From Gynurincola endophyticus (GTDB lineage Bacteria; Bacteroidota; Bacteroidia; Chitinophagales; Chitinophagaceae), in assembly GCF_003991195.1 (NCBI RefSeq), contig NZ_RCWL01000001.1:496001-560000 (forward strand): 64,000 bases of DNA, read 5' to 3'. Both the position numbers and the translations under genes were made by a program. This document shows, in pieces, positions 39,076 to 48,069 of this stretch. Each line of letters starts with the position of its first letter. The stretch's first letter is position 1. Below the pieces are notes generated by a model. It worked only from the letters and a program-made list of their open reading frames with translations, was not told the DNA's origin and made no database searches.

Positions 39076-40485
39076 ATGCAAAAAATGGAGCGATTAACAG
39101 CTGAAATTATTGATCAATTTCGCACAATTGTAGGAGACGAATACATTTCAGTAGACCCTGAAGTGTTGAATGAATTCGGAAAAGATCAGACTGAACACCT
39201 TTTATATCTTCCCGATATTGTTTTAAGGCCTTCTTCTGCACTCGAAATCAGTGAGATTTTTAAAATTTGTAACGAACATCACATCCCTGTTACTCCGAGA
39301 GGAGGAGGTACCGGTTTAAGCGGTGGCGCTTTGCCTCAATTGGGTGGAGTGGTAATAGCCACCAGCCGGTTGAATAAAATACTGCAGATTGACGAACGAA
39401 ATTTACAAGTGGTCACCGAACCCGGTGTAATTACTGAAGTATTGCAGGATGCAGTAAAAGAAAAAGGACTTTTTTATCCTCCCGATCCCAGCTCTAAAGG
39501 ATCCTGTTTCATTGGAGGTAATATTTCAGAAAACTCCGGTGGCCCCAAAGCCGTAAAATATGGCGTGGTGAAAGATTATGTGTTGAATCTCGAAGTGGTT
39601 TTACCCAATGGTGAAATTATATGGACGGGTGCCAATGTATTAAAGAATGCTACCGGTTATAATTTAACTCAACTGATAGTAGGCTCTGAAGGAACACTCG
39701 GTATCGTTACCAAAATCGTATTGCGGTTAATTCCACTGCCAAAATATGATCTACTCATGCTGGTTCCCTTTAAATCTTTAGAAAAAGCAGGAGATGCTGT
39801 TTCTGCTATTTTCAGAGCAGGCTTTACACCCTCAGCACTTGAACTGGTGGAAGTGGATGCACTGAAAATTACCAGTGCTTTTGTAGATAGTTCTATCGTA
39901 CCGGTGGCAGACGATGATGAAGCGCATCTGATTATTGAAGTAGATGGAAATCATCTCGATACACTGATGCTGGAAATGGAGGCTATCGGGCATTTGCTGT
40001 CTGAATATGAAATCGGCGAAATCTATTTTGCCGATGATAACCAGCAAAAAAATGAACTCTGGAAATTAAGACGCCGTGCAGCTGAAGCAGTAAAAGTAAA
40101 CGGTTATACCATTGAAGAAGATACCGTTGTGCCGAGAGCTGAATTGCCTGCATTGATCAGGGGAGTAAAAGAAATTGCTAAAACATATGATTTTAAAGTA
40201 GTTTGTTACGGACATGCCGGTGATGGTAATTTGCATATCAGAATCAAAAAAGAAGGAGTTGCAAATTCGAACGACGACCCTTCTGTAATTGAGGGTATCA
40301 AAGAATTGTTCAGACTGGTTTATAAGCTTGGTGGTACCATTTCAGGTGAGCACGGCATCGGTTTGCTGCAAAAGAGCTATATCGACATTGTATTTAACAA
40401 TACCCAACTGGAATTGATGCGTGGTATTAAAAAAACTTTCGATCCGAATAATATCCTCAACGCAGGTAAAATATTCGATTTATAA
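39076..40485 (+). CDS. FAD-linked oxidase, GlcD / D-lactate dehydrogenase type
   Basis: This 469-residue soluble flavoprotein belongs to the vanillyl-alcohol oxidase superfamily. The FAD-binding domain shows TPRGGGTGLSGGALPQLGG, FYPPDPSSKGSCFIGGNISEN, GGPKAVKYGVVKDYVL and GSEGTLGIVTKIVLRL. The C-terminal cap shows CYGHAGDGNLHIRIK and the family signature GTISGEHGIGLLQ. Such enzymes oxidise glycolate or D-lactate (or other 2-hydroxy acids) and pass electrons to quinone or a partner protein. No GlcE, GlcF or iron-sulphur partner is adjacent, so D-lactate may be the more likely substrate, but the choice is open. It starts about 55 bases after the EPS operon and is probably unrelated to it in function. 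Confidence 0.88.
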   Translation: MQKMERLTAEIIDQFRTIVGDEYISVDPEVLNEFGKDQTEHLLYLPDIVLRPSSALEISEIFKICNEHHIPVTPRGGGTGLSGGALPQLGGVVIATSRLNKILQIDERNLQVVTEPGVITEVLQDAVKEKGLFYPPDPSSKGSCFIGGNISENSGGPKAVKYGVVKDYVLNLEVVLPNGEIIWTGANVLKNATGYNLTQLIVGSEGTLGIVTKIVLRLIPLPKYDLLMLVPFKSLEKAGDAVSAIFRAGFTPSALELVEVDALKITSAFVDSSIVPVADDDEAHLIIEVDGNHLDTLMLEMEAIGHLLSEYEIGEIYFADDNQQKNELWKLRRRAAEAVKVNGYTIEEDTVVPRAELPALIRGVKEIAKTYDFKVVCYGHAGDGNLHIRIKKEGVANSNDDPSVIEGIKELFRLVYKLGGTISGEHGIGLLQKSYIDIVFNNTQLELMRGIKKTFDPNNILNAGKIFDL

Positions 40486-40815
40486 ACATTGTAACCTGGT
40501 CGGAAAATGTAAGTGATTGTTTATTAATTATTTAGTTTGCGGCCAAAGTAAATTGTTGAATATAATAAAAAAAGCCCCTGCTTGTGATTATAAGCAGGGG
40601 CTTCTTATATAAACTACAATAACCTCGATTTTTATTGGATGAAAAAATGCTGCCGAAACCATAAAACCGGCTGTTAAAGTTTTATTAATATAAGCTGAAT
40701 GGTCTAAAAAAGAAGAACTTATCGAACTTCCTGAATGGTAGATTTTTGTTAATAATGGATTCAGTCACTTTCCGCTTCGCTCTATTTTACCTATTTTTAA
40801 CAAAACCAATGATAT
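40486..40815. other. Intergenic region after the GlcD-like gene
   Basis: These 330 bases hold the hairpin terminator at 40572-40603 and A/T-rich sequence before the barrel protein gene. I see no clear TAnnTTTG promoter element and no ORF. Confidence 0.5.
40572..40603. terminator. Hairpin terminator
   Basis: AAGCCCCTGCTT (40572-40583) pairs perfectly with AAGCAGGGGCTT (40592-40603) around an 8-base loop. A long A-run precedes it and a weak T-rich stretch follows. It ends the GlcD-like transcript, although its tail looks stronger on the minus strand. Confidence 0.8.
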
Positions 40816-41370
40816 ATGAAAAATATTATCACGATTTTTTTTCTCAGTCTTATTTCAGTGCAATTAATGGCTCAGGACGATGATAGGGGGATGGGAGGCT
40901 TCAAAAGAGAAAATCTATTTGTGGGTGGAAACTTCGGGTTTTCATTTGGTAGTAATGTTACACATCTGAATCTTTCTCCGCAAATAGGTTACCGCGTTAG
41001 CCGCTTTTTTGCTGCCGGTGCCGGAGTGAATGGTATTTACACTTCTTTTAAAAGAGGTGGATACAAAGAAAATTACGGCGTTGCCGGCTTAAATGTATTT
41101 GGCCGGGTATTTCCCATCGAAAATATTATTCTTCAGTTACAGCCCGAAATGAACTATACCTGGGGTACTCTGAAGTATGATGACAGTCGTGCAGACGTTA
41201 AATTAGACGGAAAAGTAGTGCCTTCTTTAATAGGAGGAGTAGGAGCCGTATTGCCAACAGGCGGACGGGGCGGTTTTATGATTATGTTGCAATACGATAT
41301 CCTCCAAAATGCGCGATCACCTTATAGCAATCGCCCATTTGTGAATATCGGATATGTAGTAGGTTTATAA
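40816..41370 (+). CDS. Small outer-membrane beta-barrel protein
   Basis: The protein has 184 residues with a signal peptide of 19 residues (FFLSLISVQLMAQ). The mature part alternates aromatic and glycine-rich strands (ENLFVGGNFGFSFGS, IGYRVSRFFAAGAGV, NYGVAGLNVFGRVF, GFMIMLQYDIL) and ends with FVNIGYVVGL, an aromatic/hydrophobic final strand as in outer-membrane proteins. It fits the porin-like small barrel families common in Bacteroidota. Its size allows about eight strands, so it is more likely an OmpA/OmpW-like barrel of unknown role than a large pore. It overlaps the 3' end of the convergent LOG gene by six bases. Confidence 0.8.
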   Translation: MKNIITIFFLSLISVQLMAQDDDRGMGGFKRENLFVGGNFGFSFGSNVTHLNLSPQIGYRVSRFFAAGAGVNGIYTSFKRGGYKENYGVAGLNVFGRVFPIENIILQLQPEMNYTWGTLKYDDSRADVKLDGKVVPSLIGGVGAVLPTGGRGGFMIMLQYDILQNARSPYSNRPFVNIGYVVGL

Positions 41371-41910
41371 ACTTAACTTGTTAAAAATCTCCTGCGGGGT
41401 ACTGCAAATAACCATCTGATGTGTGAGGGCTGTATACAAAAAGCCTTCATGCTCCATCGTGTGAATCTGAGCAATCAGATGATCATAAAATCCACTGGTA
41501 TTTAAAACATATATTTTTTTGTCGTGGATCTTTAACTGATTCCAGGTGGTTACTTCAAACAATTCATCCATTGTACCAAATCCTCCGGGAAGAATGATGA
41601 CAGCATCGCTCATCTCATACATCAGCTTTTTTCGTGTATGCATATCATCCACTACAATTAATTCGGTGAGTCCTTCATGTTGACGCTCATGCTCTACTAA
41701 AATTTTAGGCATAACTCCCATCACTTTACCGCCATATTTTAAAACTCCTTCTGCAACGGCGCCCATGATACCCACATTACCGCCGCCATAAACCATTTTC
41801 ACATTCAACATAGCCAGTAATCTGCCCAGTTCTGCCGCATGTTCCATATAGATCGGATGTTTGCCCGGACGTGATCCGCAGAAAACCGCTACTGATTCTA
41901 AAGCGTTCAT
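41365..41910 (-). CDS. LOG family protein (TIGR00730-type nucleotide phosphoribohydrolase)
   Basis: The protein has 181 residues with a Rossmann-like fold. Diagnostic motifs are YGGGNVGIMG (41-50), DMHTRKKLMYEMSDA (the Arg-Lys pair at 93-94) and PGGFGTMDE (108-116), which holds the catalytic Glu. The family releases free base and ribose 5-phosphate from nucleoside 5'-monophosphates; some members activate cytokinins, while in most bacteria the physiological substrate is unsettled. The length is typical. The gene converges with the barrel protein gene, sharing six bases at the two stops, and is divergent from the symporter gene, with 145 bases between starts. Confidence 0.93.
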   Translation of the reverse strand: MNALESVAVFCGSRPGKHPIYMEHAAELGRLLAMLNVKMVYGGGNVGIMGAVAEGVLKYGGKVMGVMPKILVEHERQHEGLTELIVVDDMHTRKKLMYEMSDAVIILPGGFGTMDELFEVTTWNQLKIHDKKIYVLNTSGFYDHLIAQIHTMEHEGFLYTALTHQMVICSTPQEIFNKLSL

Positions 41911-42055
41911 ATTTTTCTTATTTTCTTTAAAAACTTTAAAGATTGCACTAAGATAATACAGCCTGGATTGCTATAAAGACAATTTTTTTTTAATACCTTC
42001 AATCCTGTATTATATTTAAGCATAGGTATTTAAGAATCAATACTAACTACAGTTT

Positions 42056-43576
42056 ATGTCACCCACATTACTTTTTTCCTTTGTAATCGGTTATTTCGTT
42101 TTGTTATTAGTAGTTGCTTTCTGGGCATCCAGAAATTCGAATAACGACTCCTTTTTTATCGGAAACAAAAATTCAAACTGGATGCTGGTAGCATTTGGTA
42201 TGATTGGAACCTCACTCAGTGGAGTAACCTTTGTTTCTGTACCAGGACTGGTCGGAACCAACGGTTTTGAATATTTCCAGGTAGTGATCGGTTACCTCAT
42301 CGGTTATGCTCTTATCGCCTTTATATTGCTTCCGCTTTATTATAAAATGAACCTCACCTCTATTTACAATTATTTGTTGACAAGGTTTGGTGTTACTTCT
42401 TATAAAACAGGTGCACTCTTCTTTATTATTTCTAGAACGTTGGGTGCTACCGGAAGATTGTATCTGGTAATTAATGTTATCCAGATTTTCATTCTGGATC
42501 AATTAGGGGTTCCTTTCGTAGTTACGACCCTCGTTTTGTTACTGATGGTACTACTGTATACTTTTGAAGGAGGAGTAAAAACCATCGTAATTACCGATAC
42601 TTTACAAACCTCTTTCATGCTGATTGGTTTGTCAGTTTGTACCTGGTATATTCTGAAAAGCCTCGATTTATCACTTGTTACAGCTTTTCAGGAGTTTGAT
42701 CAGCGAAACTTTTCACGTGTTTTCAACTTCGATATAAATGCCAGTTCAAATATCTTTAAACATATTCTGGGAGGAGCTTTTATTACTGTAGCCATGACAG
42801 GATTGGATCAGGAAATGATGCAGAAAAATATCAGTGTAAAAAACCTGAAAGATTCTCAAAAAAATATGATGACTTTCAGCGTAATAATGGCTTTAGTAAA
42901 CTTATTATTTCTGATTCTGGGAGGTCTTCTATACATATTCGCCAGTCAGCATGCGATTGATGTAAAAGGTGACGACTTGTTTCCAACCATTGCCCTGAAC
43001 TATTTACCACCGGTTATTTCTATTGTATTTATTATCGGATTAATATCGGCTCTATTCCCTTCAGCCGATGGTGCTTTAACAGCTTTAACTTCTTCTTTCT
43101 GTATTGATATTATCGGACTTAAAAGAAAACCTGAATGGAGCGAAAAGAAACAACGGAAAGTTCGCTTAACCGTTCACTTCCTGTTTGCTTTTGTGTTTTT
43201 TCTGGCAGTGCTGTTTTTTAAATGGTTAGACAATAAATCTATTATTGACATTATTTTGAAAGTGGCCGGCTTCACCTATGGACCATTATTAGGGCTTTTC
43301 GCCTTTGGTATTTTAACAAAACGTCAGATCAAAGACAAACTCTCTATTTACGTTTGCATAATAGCTCCGATGCTGATTCTGGGCATTGACTTTTTAAGTA
43401 ATGTACAATTTTATGCGAATGTTTTCAGGTTGGAGGAGGCTACAGTAGCTAACTGGAAGGCGATCTCGCACTCTATCTTCGGGAACTTTAAAATGGGTTA
43501 TGAAATCTTAATTTACAATGGGTTAATTACCTTTTTAGGGCTTTGGATGATTTCCAAAAAACCAGCTAACGCTTAA
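42056..43576 (+). CDS. Sodium:solute symporter (SSS family)
   Basis: This 506-residue protein has about thirteen hydrophobic helices and follows the SSS family pattern: LLLVVAFWASRNSNNDSFFIGNKN at the N-terminus, FGMIGTSLSGVTFVSVPG, TLGATGRLYLVINV, LYTFEGGVKTIVITDTLQT and GLISALFPSADGALTALTSSF, the last carrying the Ser-rich sodium site. It should bring an organic solute into the cell with sodium. The substrate (sugar, amino acid, sialic acid or other) cannot be told from these motifs, and no catabolic genes lie next to it. A strong terminator follows 24 bases after the stop, so it is transcribed alone. Confidence 0.92.
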   Translation: MSPTLLFSFVIGYFVLLLVVAFWASRNSNNDSFFIGNKNSNWMLVAFGMIGTSLSGVTFVSVPGLVGTNGFEYFQVVIGYLIGYALIAFILLPLYYKMNLTSIYNYLLTRFGVTSYKTGALFFIISRTLGATGRLYLVINVIQIFILDQLGVPFVVTTLVLLLMVLLYTFEGGVKTIVITDTLQTSFMLIGLSVCTWYILKSLDLSLVTAFQEFDQRNFSRVFNFDINASSNIFKHILGGAFITVAMTGLDQEMMQKNISVKNLKDSQKNMMTFSVIMALVNLLFLILGGLLYIFASQHAIDVKGDDLFPTIALNYLPPVISIVFIIGLISALFPSADGALTALTSSFCIDIIGLKRKPEWSEKKQRKVRLTVHFLFAFVFFLAVLFFKWLDNKSIIDIILKVAGFTYGPLLGLFAFGILTKRQIKDKLSIYVCIIAPMLILGIDFLSNVQFYANVFRLEEATVANWKAISHSIFGNFKMGYEILIYNGLITFLGLWMISKKPANA

Positions 43577-43600
43577 AAAAATCATCATATTCATAAACTT

Positions 43601-43634
43601 ATCCCCCTGCCGGGTAGTGGCAGGGGGATTTTTA
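43601..43634 (+). terminator. Terminator after the symporter gene
   Basis: An 11-bp perfect stem (ATCCCCCTGCC at 43601-43611, GGCAGGGGGAT at 43619-43629) has a 7-base loop followed by TTTTATT. Confidence 0.92.
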
Positions 43635-43662
43635 TTCGTGCTTAGCAGCCAAAAAATCGTTG

Positions 43663-43670
43663 TATCTTTG
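43663..43670 (+). promoter_or_regulatory. Putative -7 element for the O-methyltransferase operon
   Basis: TATCTTTG is a perfect TAnnTTTG match. It lies 28 bases before the ATG at 43699 and 19 bases before the in-frame GTG at 43690, so the leader is short. A -33 element is not evident. Confidence 0.55.
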
Positions 43671-43698
43671 CCGGTAAAATAGTTAACTTGTGGAATGG

Positions 43699-44328
43699 AT
43701 GTCAGGACTTTTACAGTCATACGCGGCAAAGTTTACCGGAACCTCGTCTGAGCTGTTAGAAAAAGTTTATCAGCATACGCTTGAAAATCATGCCCATGCT
43801 CATATGATCAGCGGGCACGAACAAGGGCGCTTTTTGGCAGGGATCAGTAAGATTAAACAGGCTGAAAGAATTCTTGAGATCGGCACTTTCACAGGATACA
43901 GCGCGCTCTGTTTATTAGAAGGATTGTCAGAAGATGGTGTATTACACACTTTAGAGTTAAGAGAAGAAGACGCAAAAACAGCACAAATATTTTTTAACGA
44001 GCATCCGCAGGGAGATAAAATTAAAATACACCTGGGCGATGCGAAAGAAATTATACCGACTCTGAATGAGTTATGGGATATTGTATTTATCGATGCCGAC
44101 AAAGTGAGTTATGTAGACTACTATGAACTGGTAGTACCCGCACTGGCTCCCGGTGGCGTCATCATTGCCGATAATGTTTTATTTCATGGTCAGGTTCTGG
44201 AAGATCCTATTACCGGAAAAAATGCAAAAGCAATTCACCATTTTAACGAATGGGTAAAACAAGATCCAAGAACAGATCAGGTTTTATTGACACTCAGAGA
44301 CGGACTATTATTGATATGGAAAAAATAA
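43699..44328 (+). CDS. Class I SAM-dependent O-methyltransferase (family 3)
   Basis: The protein has 209 residues from the ATG at 43699; a GTG at 43690 would add three residues and cannot be excluded. The SAM-binding motif is ILEIGTFTGYSALCL, followed by LHTLELREEDAK, then IHLGDAKEIIP and DIVFIDADKVSYVDYYE, which carries the divalent-metal Asp pair, and GGVIIADNVLFHG. This is the pattern of cation-dependent catechol or caffeoyl-CoA-type O-methyltransferases. The acceptor in this organism is unknown. The glucosaminidase gene starts six bases after its stop and hpt follows, so the three genes probably form one operon without an obvious common pathway. Confidence 0.9.
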   Translation: MSGLLQSYAAKFTGTSSELLEKVYQHTLENHAHAHMISGHEQGRFLAGISKIKQAERILEIGTFTGYSALCLLEGLSEDGVLHTLELREEDAKTAQIFFNEHPQGDKIKIHLGDAKEIIPTLNELWDIVFIDADKVSYVDYYELVVPALAPGGVIIADNVLFHGQVLEDPITGKNAKAIHHFNEWVKQDPRTDQVLLTLRDGLLLIWKK

Positions 44329-44333
44329 AAGGG

Positions 44334-45521
44334 ATGAAAAAAGCATTCTTCTTATTACTGGCAACTTTATGGTTTCAACCGGGATGGAGTCAGCAACTGC
44401 ATCCTGATGTGTTACGATACATCGATGAGTATAAAGAAATAGCGATCAGTGAAATGCGCAGAACGGGTGTTCCGGCTGCTATAAAACTTGCGCAGGGTAT
44501 TCATGAAACAATGGCCGGAAAAAGCCCGTTGGTACTAAAATCGAATAATCATTTCGGTATTAAGTGTAAAACAAACTGGGACGGTTCAAAGTTTTATCAC
44601 GATGATGATGCTAAGAATGAATGTTTCAGAGGTTATGCCAATGCTGAATCTTCTTATAAAGATCATTCTGACTTTTTAAGAAATTCATCGCGTTATCATT
44701 TTTTGTTTGAACTGGATCCTTCGGATTATAAAGGGTGGGCAAACGGCTTAAAAAGCGCGGGTTATGCTACCAATCCCAAATATCCGGTATTGTTGATCAA
44801 TCTTATTGAGACGTATAACCTTCAGGAATATACGTATATTGGAATGGCGGATATAAAAATTCCTCCGGTCGATAAGAAAGCTGAATATCATGTGAAACCT
44901 CCGCGTAAAACTGATGTTGCAAAAAATAATACGATTGAAGAATCTAAAACTGATTTTTCTAATTCATATGCTTTCGGTGAACAAAAGGTAAACGAAACCC
45001 GTGCTATTTATGTAGAAGCGGGAACAAGTTTGTTAGCTTTAGCTCAAAACTACGGAATACCTTTACGCCGCTTACTTGATTTTAATGATTTTGAGCGCGA
45101 AGCACATCTTGAAACAGACCAGCTCGTCTATCTGCAAAGAAAAAGAAAACATAGCCACCGGAACTTTCATATAGTGAAAGAAGGTGAAACTCTACATGAT
45201 ATCGCCCAAATCAATGCGATTCGGTTAGAAAGTGTAAAAGAGCTCAACCATTTACAATATAATCAGATACCCGCAGTAGGAGAGCAGCTCTACCTTAAAA
45301 CCAAAGCACCGGTTCGGCCGTTACTGATAGAAGAAGCACGCGCGAAACAGGAAGCTCTTTCTGTTCCTGAAAATACTGTACTGAACCATACGATTAAAAA
45401 GGGTGAAACATTATCGAGTGTGGCCAGAGATTATAACGTAACTGTAGAACAACTCAAAGATTGGAACAGTTTGAAATCAAATCAACTGGCTATCGGACAA
45501 AAGCTCATTATAAAAAAATAG
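44334..45521 (+). CDS. Exported glucosaminidase with three LysM domains
   Basis: The protein has 395 residues from the ATG at 44334, which starts a good signal peptide (MKKAFFLLLATLWFQPGWSQ); upstream in-frame ATGs lie inside or at the end of the methyltransferase gene. Residues 30-170 form a glucosaminidase domain, with AAIKLAQGIHETMAGKS carrying the catalytic Glu and SNNHFGIKCK. Three LysM-type segments follow: YVEAGTSLLALAQNYGI, HIVKEGETLHDIAQ and HTIKKGETLSSVARDYNV. The last two are clear and the first is diverged. It should cut N-acetylglucosamine bonds in peptidoglycan while held to the wall by LysM, for example in cell separation or wall remodelling. Confidence 0.93.
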   Translation: MKKAFFLLLATLWFQPGWSQQLHPDVLRYIDEYKEIAISEMRRTGVPAAIKLAQGIHETMAGKSPLVLKSNNHFGIKCKTNWDGSKFYHDDDAKNECFRGYANAESSYKDHSDFLRNSSRYHFLFELDPSDYKGWANGLKSAGYATNPKYPVLLINLIETYNLQEYTYIGMADIKIPPVDKKAEYHVKPPRKTDVAKNNTIEESKTDFSNSYAFGEQKVNETRAIYVEAGTSLLALAQNYGIPLRRLLDFNDFEREAHLETDQLVYLQRKRKHSHRNFHIVKEGETLHDIAQINAIRLESVKELNHLQYNQIPAVGEQLYLKTKAPVRPLLIEEARAKQEALSVPENTVLNHTIKKGETLSSVARDYNVTVEQLKDWNSLKSNQLAIGQKLIIKK

Positions 45522-45525
45522 GATT

Positions 45526-46059
45526 ATGTCTCAAATTCAGGTGCACGATAAGTACTTTAAGCCTTATATTGACGAGAATACATTACAAGAACGGATTACA
45601 GCTATAGCAGCTCAGCTAAGTGAAGATTATAAAGGCAAAAAACCTTTATTTGTGGCAATATTGAATGGTTCGTTTATGTTTGCCGCAGATCTTTTTAAAC
45701 GTATGACTATTGATGTGGAACTTTGTTTTATAAAACTTGCCAGTTATAAGGGAACAAAATCTACAGGTAATGTGATCACAGCTATCGGTATGGATACCGA
45801 TATATTCAGTAGAGATGTTATTATTATCGAAGACATTGTAGATACCGGAAAAACATTGAGTGAATTTTTACCGCAATTAGAACATCAGCAACCGGCCTCT
45901 TTGTCTATTGTTTCTTTATTGCATAAACCGGATGCTACCGTTTTCCCTATCGATATTAAGTACCTTGGATTCTCTATTCCTAATAAGTTTGTGGTTGGAT
46001 ACGGATTAGACTATGACGGCTTGGGAAGGAATCTGCCCGCGATTTATCAACTTGCATAA
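45526..46059 (+). CDS. hpt: Hypoxanthine phosphoribosyltransferase
   Basis: This 177-residue purine-salvage enzyme converts hypoxanthine (and usually guanine) plus PRPP to the 5'-nucleotide. The PRPP-binding motif IIIEDIVDTGKTL lies at 99-111, the flexible loop SYKGTKSTG at 73-81, and VAILNGSFMFAADL near the N-terminus is typical. FVVGYGLDYDGLGRNLP at the C-terminus is the conserved region that contacts base and metal. Length and motifs are complete. The start is 4 bases after the glucosaminidase stop, and a terminator follows. Confidence 0.95.
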   Translation: MSQIQVHDKYFKPYIDENTLQERITAIAAQLSEDYKGKKPLFVAILNGSFMFAADLFKRMTIDVELCFIKLASYKGTKSTGNVITAIGMDTDIFSRDVIIIEDIVDTGKTLSEFLPQLEHQQPASLSIVSLLHKPDATVFPIDIKYLGFSIPNKFVVGYGLDYDGLGRNLPAIYQLA

Positions 46060-46076
46060 ATGAAATTAACCATATG

Positions 46077-46116
46077 AAGCACTGTTCCGTGAAAATAATG
46101 GAGATAGTGCTTTTTT
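46077..46116 (+). terminator. Terminator after hpt
   Basis: AAGCACT (46077-46083) pairs with AGTGCTT (46106-46112), with a further CC/GG pair inside the loop. Four more T residues follow the stem. Confidence 0.7.
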
Positions 46117-46212
46117 CTAAACAGGCATTCATACTTTTTCTGAATTTATTACGTTAATTGGTTTGGCTATGATATAAGCTGTTGTTTGTTTTTACTTATT
46201 GATTACCATTCC

Positions 46213-47967
46213 TTGAAGAACATTCTTTCCATATTAACCTTATTATTTATTCATTTCTCTGCTGAAGCTCAATACTATTTTCGGGGAGAGGTGAAGAACT
46301 CTTTGCAGCAGCCCATTACGAATGCTAAGATTACATTGTTATCAAGTTCCATATTATACTCTTCCGGTTCGGGTGGGAAGTTTGGCTTTTACTCTACACT
46401 CAAAGCTGATACGATTCTGATTGAAGTAGCCGGATATGAGCGCTTGAAGATTGGAATCGAATACTCTGATTACCATCAGTTGGTATTACAAAAAATAGGA
46501 ACTCCTTTAAGTGCTGCTCCTAAATTGATCTCATCGGTAAGAGGTTATTCAGCCAAAGATAAAACGGAACAGATTATACGTTCAGAGTCTTACTCTTCAT
46601 TAGCTGAAAACATGTTTGTAAATGCCCGATCACATGCTGCCACATCGGTTGCCTTACATACCGACAAAGCCTCGTATAGTAATATCAGAAGATTTTTGAA
46701 TAAGAATATGCTGATTCCGCCTGATGCGATCAGAACGGATGAAGTGCTGAACTATTTCAATCTGGCTTATCGGACGCCTGAAGAAGGACACGATTTTCAT
46801 TTTGAATATCAGTTAACGGAATGCCCCTGGAACGAAAAGAACCACCTTTTGTGGTTGAGCTTATCTTCCCGTAAAATACCTGATTCGGCTATTCCACCCA
46901 GTAACCTTGTGTTTCTGGTGGATGTATCAGGTTCTATGGATATGCCGAACCGGTTACCAATGTTGAAAATTGCATTTAAACAACTGATTGATAATCTCAG
47001 AGAAAAAGATACAATCTCTATGGTTGTTTACGGAAGTTTTGTAGGTCTGTGGATTCCTCCAACCAGTGGTATTGAAAAAGATAAAATAAAAAAACGTATT
47101 GACGAATTAGAGCCCGGTGGAGCAACCCCCGGTGAGTCTGGTATTGTAACTGCTTATCAGGTAGCAAAGAACCAGTTTATTGAAGGCGGAAACAATCGTG
47201 TGATTATAGCAACAGACGGCGATTTTAACGTTGGTCAAAAAAATGAAAAGTCACTCGAAACACTGATCGGAGAACACCGTGATCTGGGCATTTACCTGAG
47301 TTGCCTGGGGGTAGGCATGGGTAATTATAAAGATTCAAAACTGGATGCCCTCAGTAAAATGGGAAATGGAAATTTTGCCTACCTGGATAACCTGAAAGAA
47401 GCTGAAAAGGTATTGGTGAAAGAACTTACCAAAACATTATATACTATTGGTGATAATGCAGCTTTAACGATAGAATTTAATGCAGATCAGGTAGCTGATT
47501 ACCGTTTAATCGGATATGAAAACAGAGAAAGAATTTTAAAAGATACACAAGCTGTTTTTGAAGGTGGTGAAATAGGGCCCGGACATACTTCGCTCGTTGT
47601 TTTTGAGCTTACTCTTGATGATCATACAAAAGATTCTAAGTTGCCATTGGCAGAAGTGAATTTTCAATATATGCTTCCTTATGATTCTACTGTTTTATAC
47701 AATAAATACCCGGTTAGTAACCAGGTAGTCGCGTTTAACAAAATTCCCAGAGAGTATCAGCTATTAACCAATCTTACCATATTCACTCAACTACTGAAAC
47801 AGAATAAATACGTACCGCGTATGAAGTGGAACGATATATACAAAATGGCTGAGCCTTTAATTGACAAAGAAGATCAAACGGAAGTGGAGTATCTGTTTCT
47901 GCTAGATAAAACCCGCAAAATTTATAACAGATATAAAGGTGATCTTAGAAAACACTGGAATAAATAA
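46213..47967 (+). CDS. Exported von Willebrand A protein, YfbK-like, probable TTG start
   Basis: No ATG starts this frame at a sensible place. A TTG at 46213 gives MKNILSILTLLFIHFSAEAQ, a typical signal peptide, and 584 residues; a TTG at 46186 would add nine. Residues 20-95 resemble a carboxypeptidase-regulatory-like beta domain (FRGEVKNSLQQPITNAKITL). A VWA N-terminal segment (SYSNIRRFLNKN) follows. The VWA domain (about 230-410) has an intact MIDAS site DVSGS (237-241) and ATDGDFNVG. A C-terminal DUF3520-type part ends the protein. The layout matches E. coli YfbK and its Bacteroidota relatives. A metal-dependent, protein-binding role in the periplasm or at the outer membrane is likely; the partner is not known. 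Confidence 0.85.
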   Translation: MKNILSILTLLFIHFSAEAQYYFRGEVKNSLQQPITNAKITLLSSSILYSSGSGGKFGFYSTLKADTILIEVAGYERLKIGIEYSDYHQLVLQKIGTPLSAAPKLISSVRGYSAKDKTEQIIRSESYSSLAENMFVNARSHAATSVALHTDKASYSNIRRFLNKNMLIPPDAIRTDEVLNYFNLAYRTPEEGHDFHFEYQLTECPWNEKNHLLWLSLSSRKIPDSAIPPSNLVFLVDVSGSMDMPNRLPMLKIAFKQLIDNLREKDTISMVVYGSFVGLWIPPTSGIEKDKIKKRIDELEPGGATPGESGIVTAYQVAKNQFIEGGNNRVIIATDGDFNVGQKNEKSLETLIGEHRDLGIYLSCLGVGMGNYKDSKLDALSKMGNGNFAYLDNLKEAEKVLVKELTKTLYTIGDNAALTIEFNADQVADYRLIGYENRERILKDTQAVFEGGEIGPGHTSLVVFELTLDDHTKDSKLPLAEVNFQYMLPYDSTVLYNKYPVSNQVVAFNKIPREYQLLTNLTIFTQLLKQNKYVPRMKWNDIYKMAEPLIDKEDQTEVEYLFLLDKTRKIYNRYKGDLRKHWNK

Positions 47968-48011
47968 ATTAATAATTGAGAGTACTGTAGTTGTTAATTA
48001 TTAATTCTCAA
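47965..48011. repeat. Intergenic palindromic repeat, copy A
   Basis: The stretch contains AATTAATAATTGAGAG and, inverted, AATTATTAATTCTCAA. On the minus strand it includes TTGAGAATTAATAATTAA (48011-47994), identical over 18 bases to copy B at 51164-51181. It lies between the convergent VWA and dnaJ genes. Confidence 0.6.
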
Positions 48012-48020
48012 GTTTTAATT

Positions 48021-48054
48021 GAAAGAGCTATTCGAATCAACGAATAGCTCTTTC
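48021..48054. terminator. Bidirectional terminator between VWA gene and dnaJ
   Basis: A perfect 14-bp stem (GAAAGAGCTATTCG at 48021-48034, complement at 48041-48054) encloses a 6-base loop. It lies between two convergent genes. Confidence 0.85.
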
Positions 48055-48069
48055 AGTAATATCATTTAT

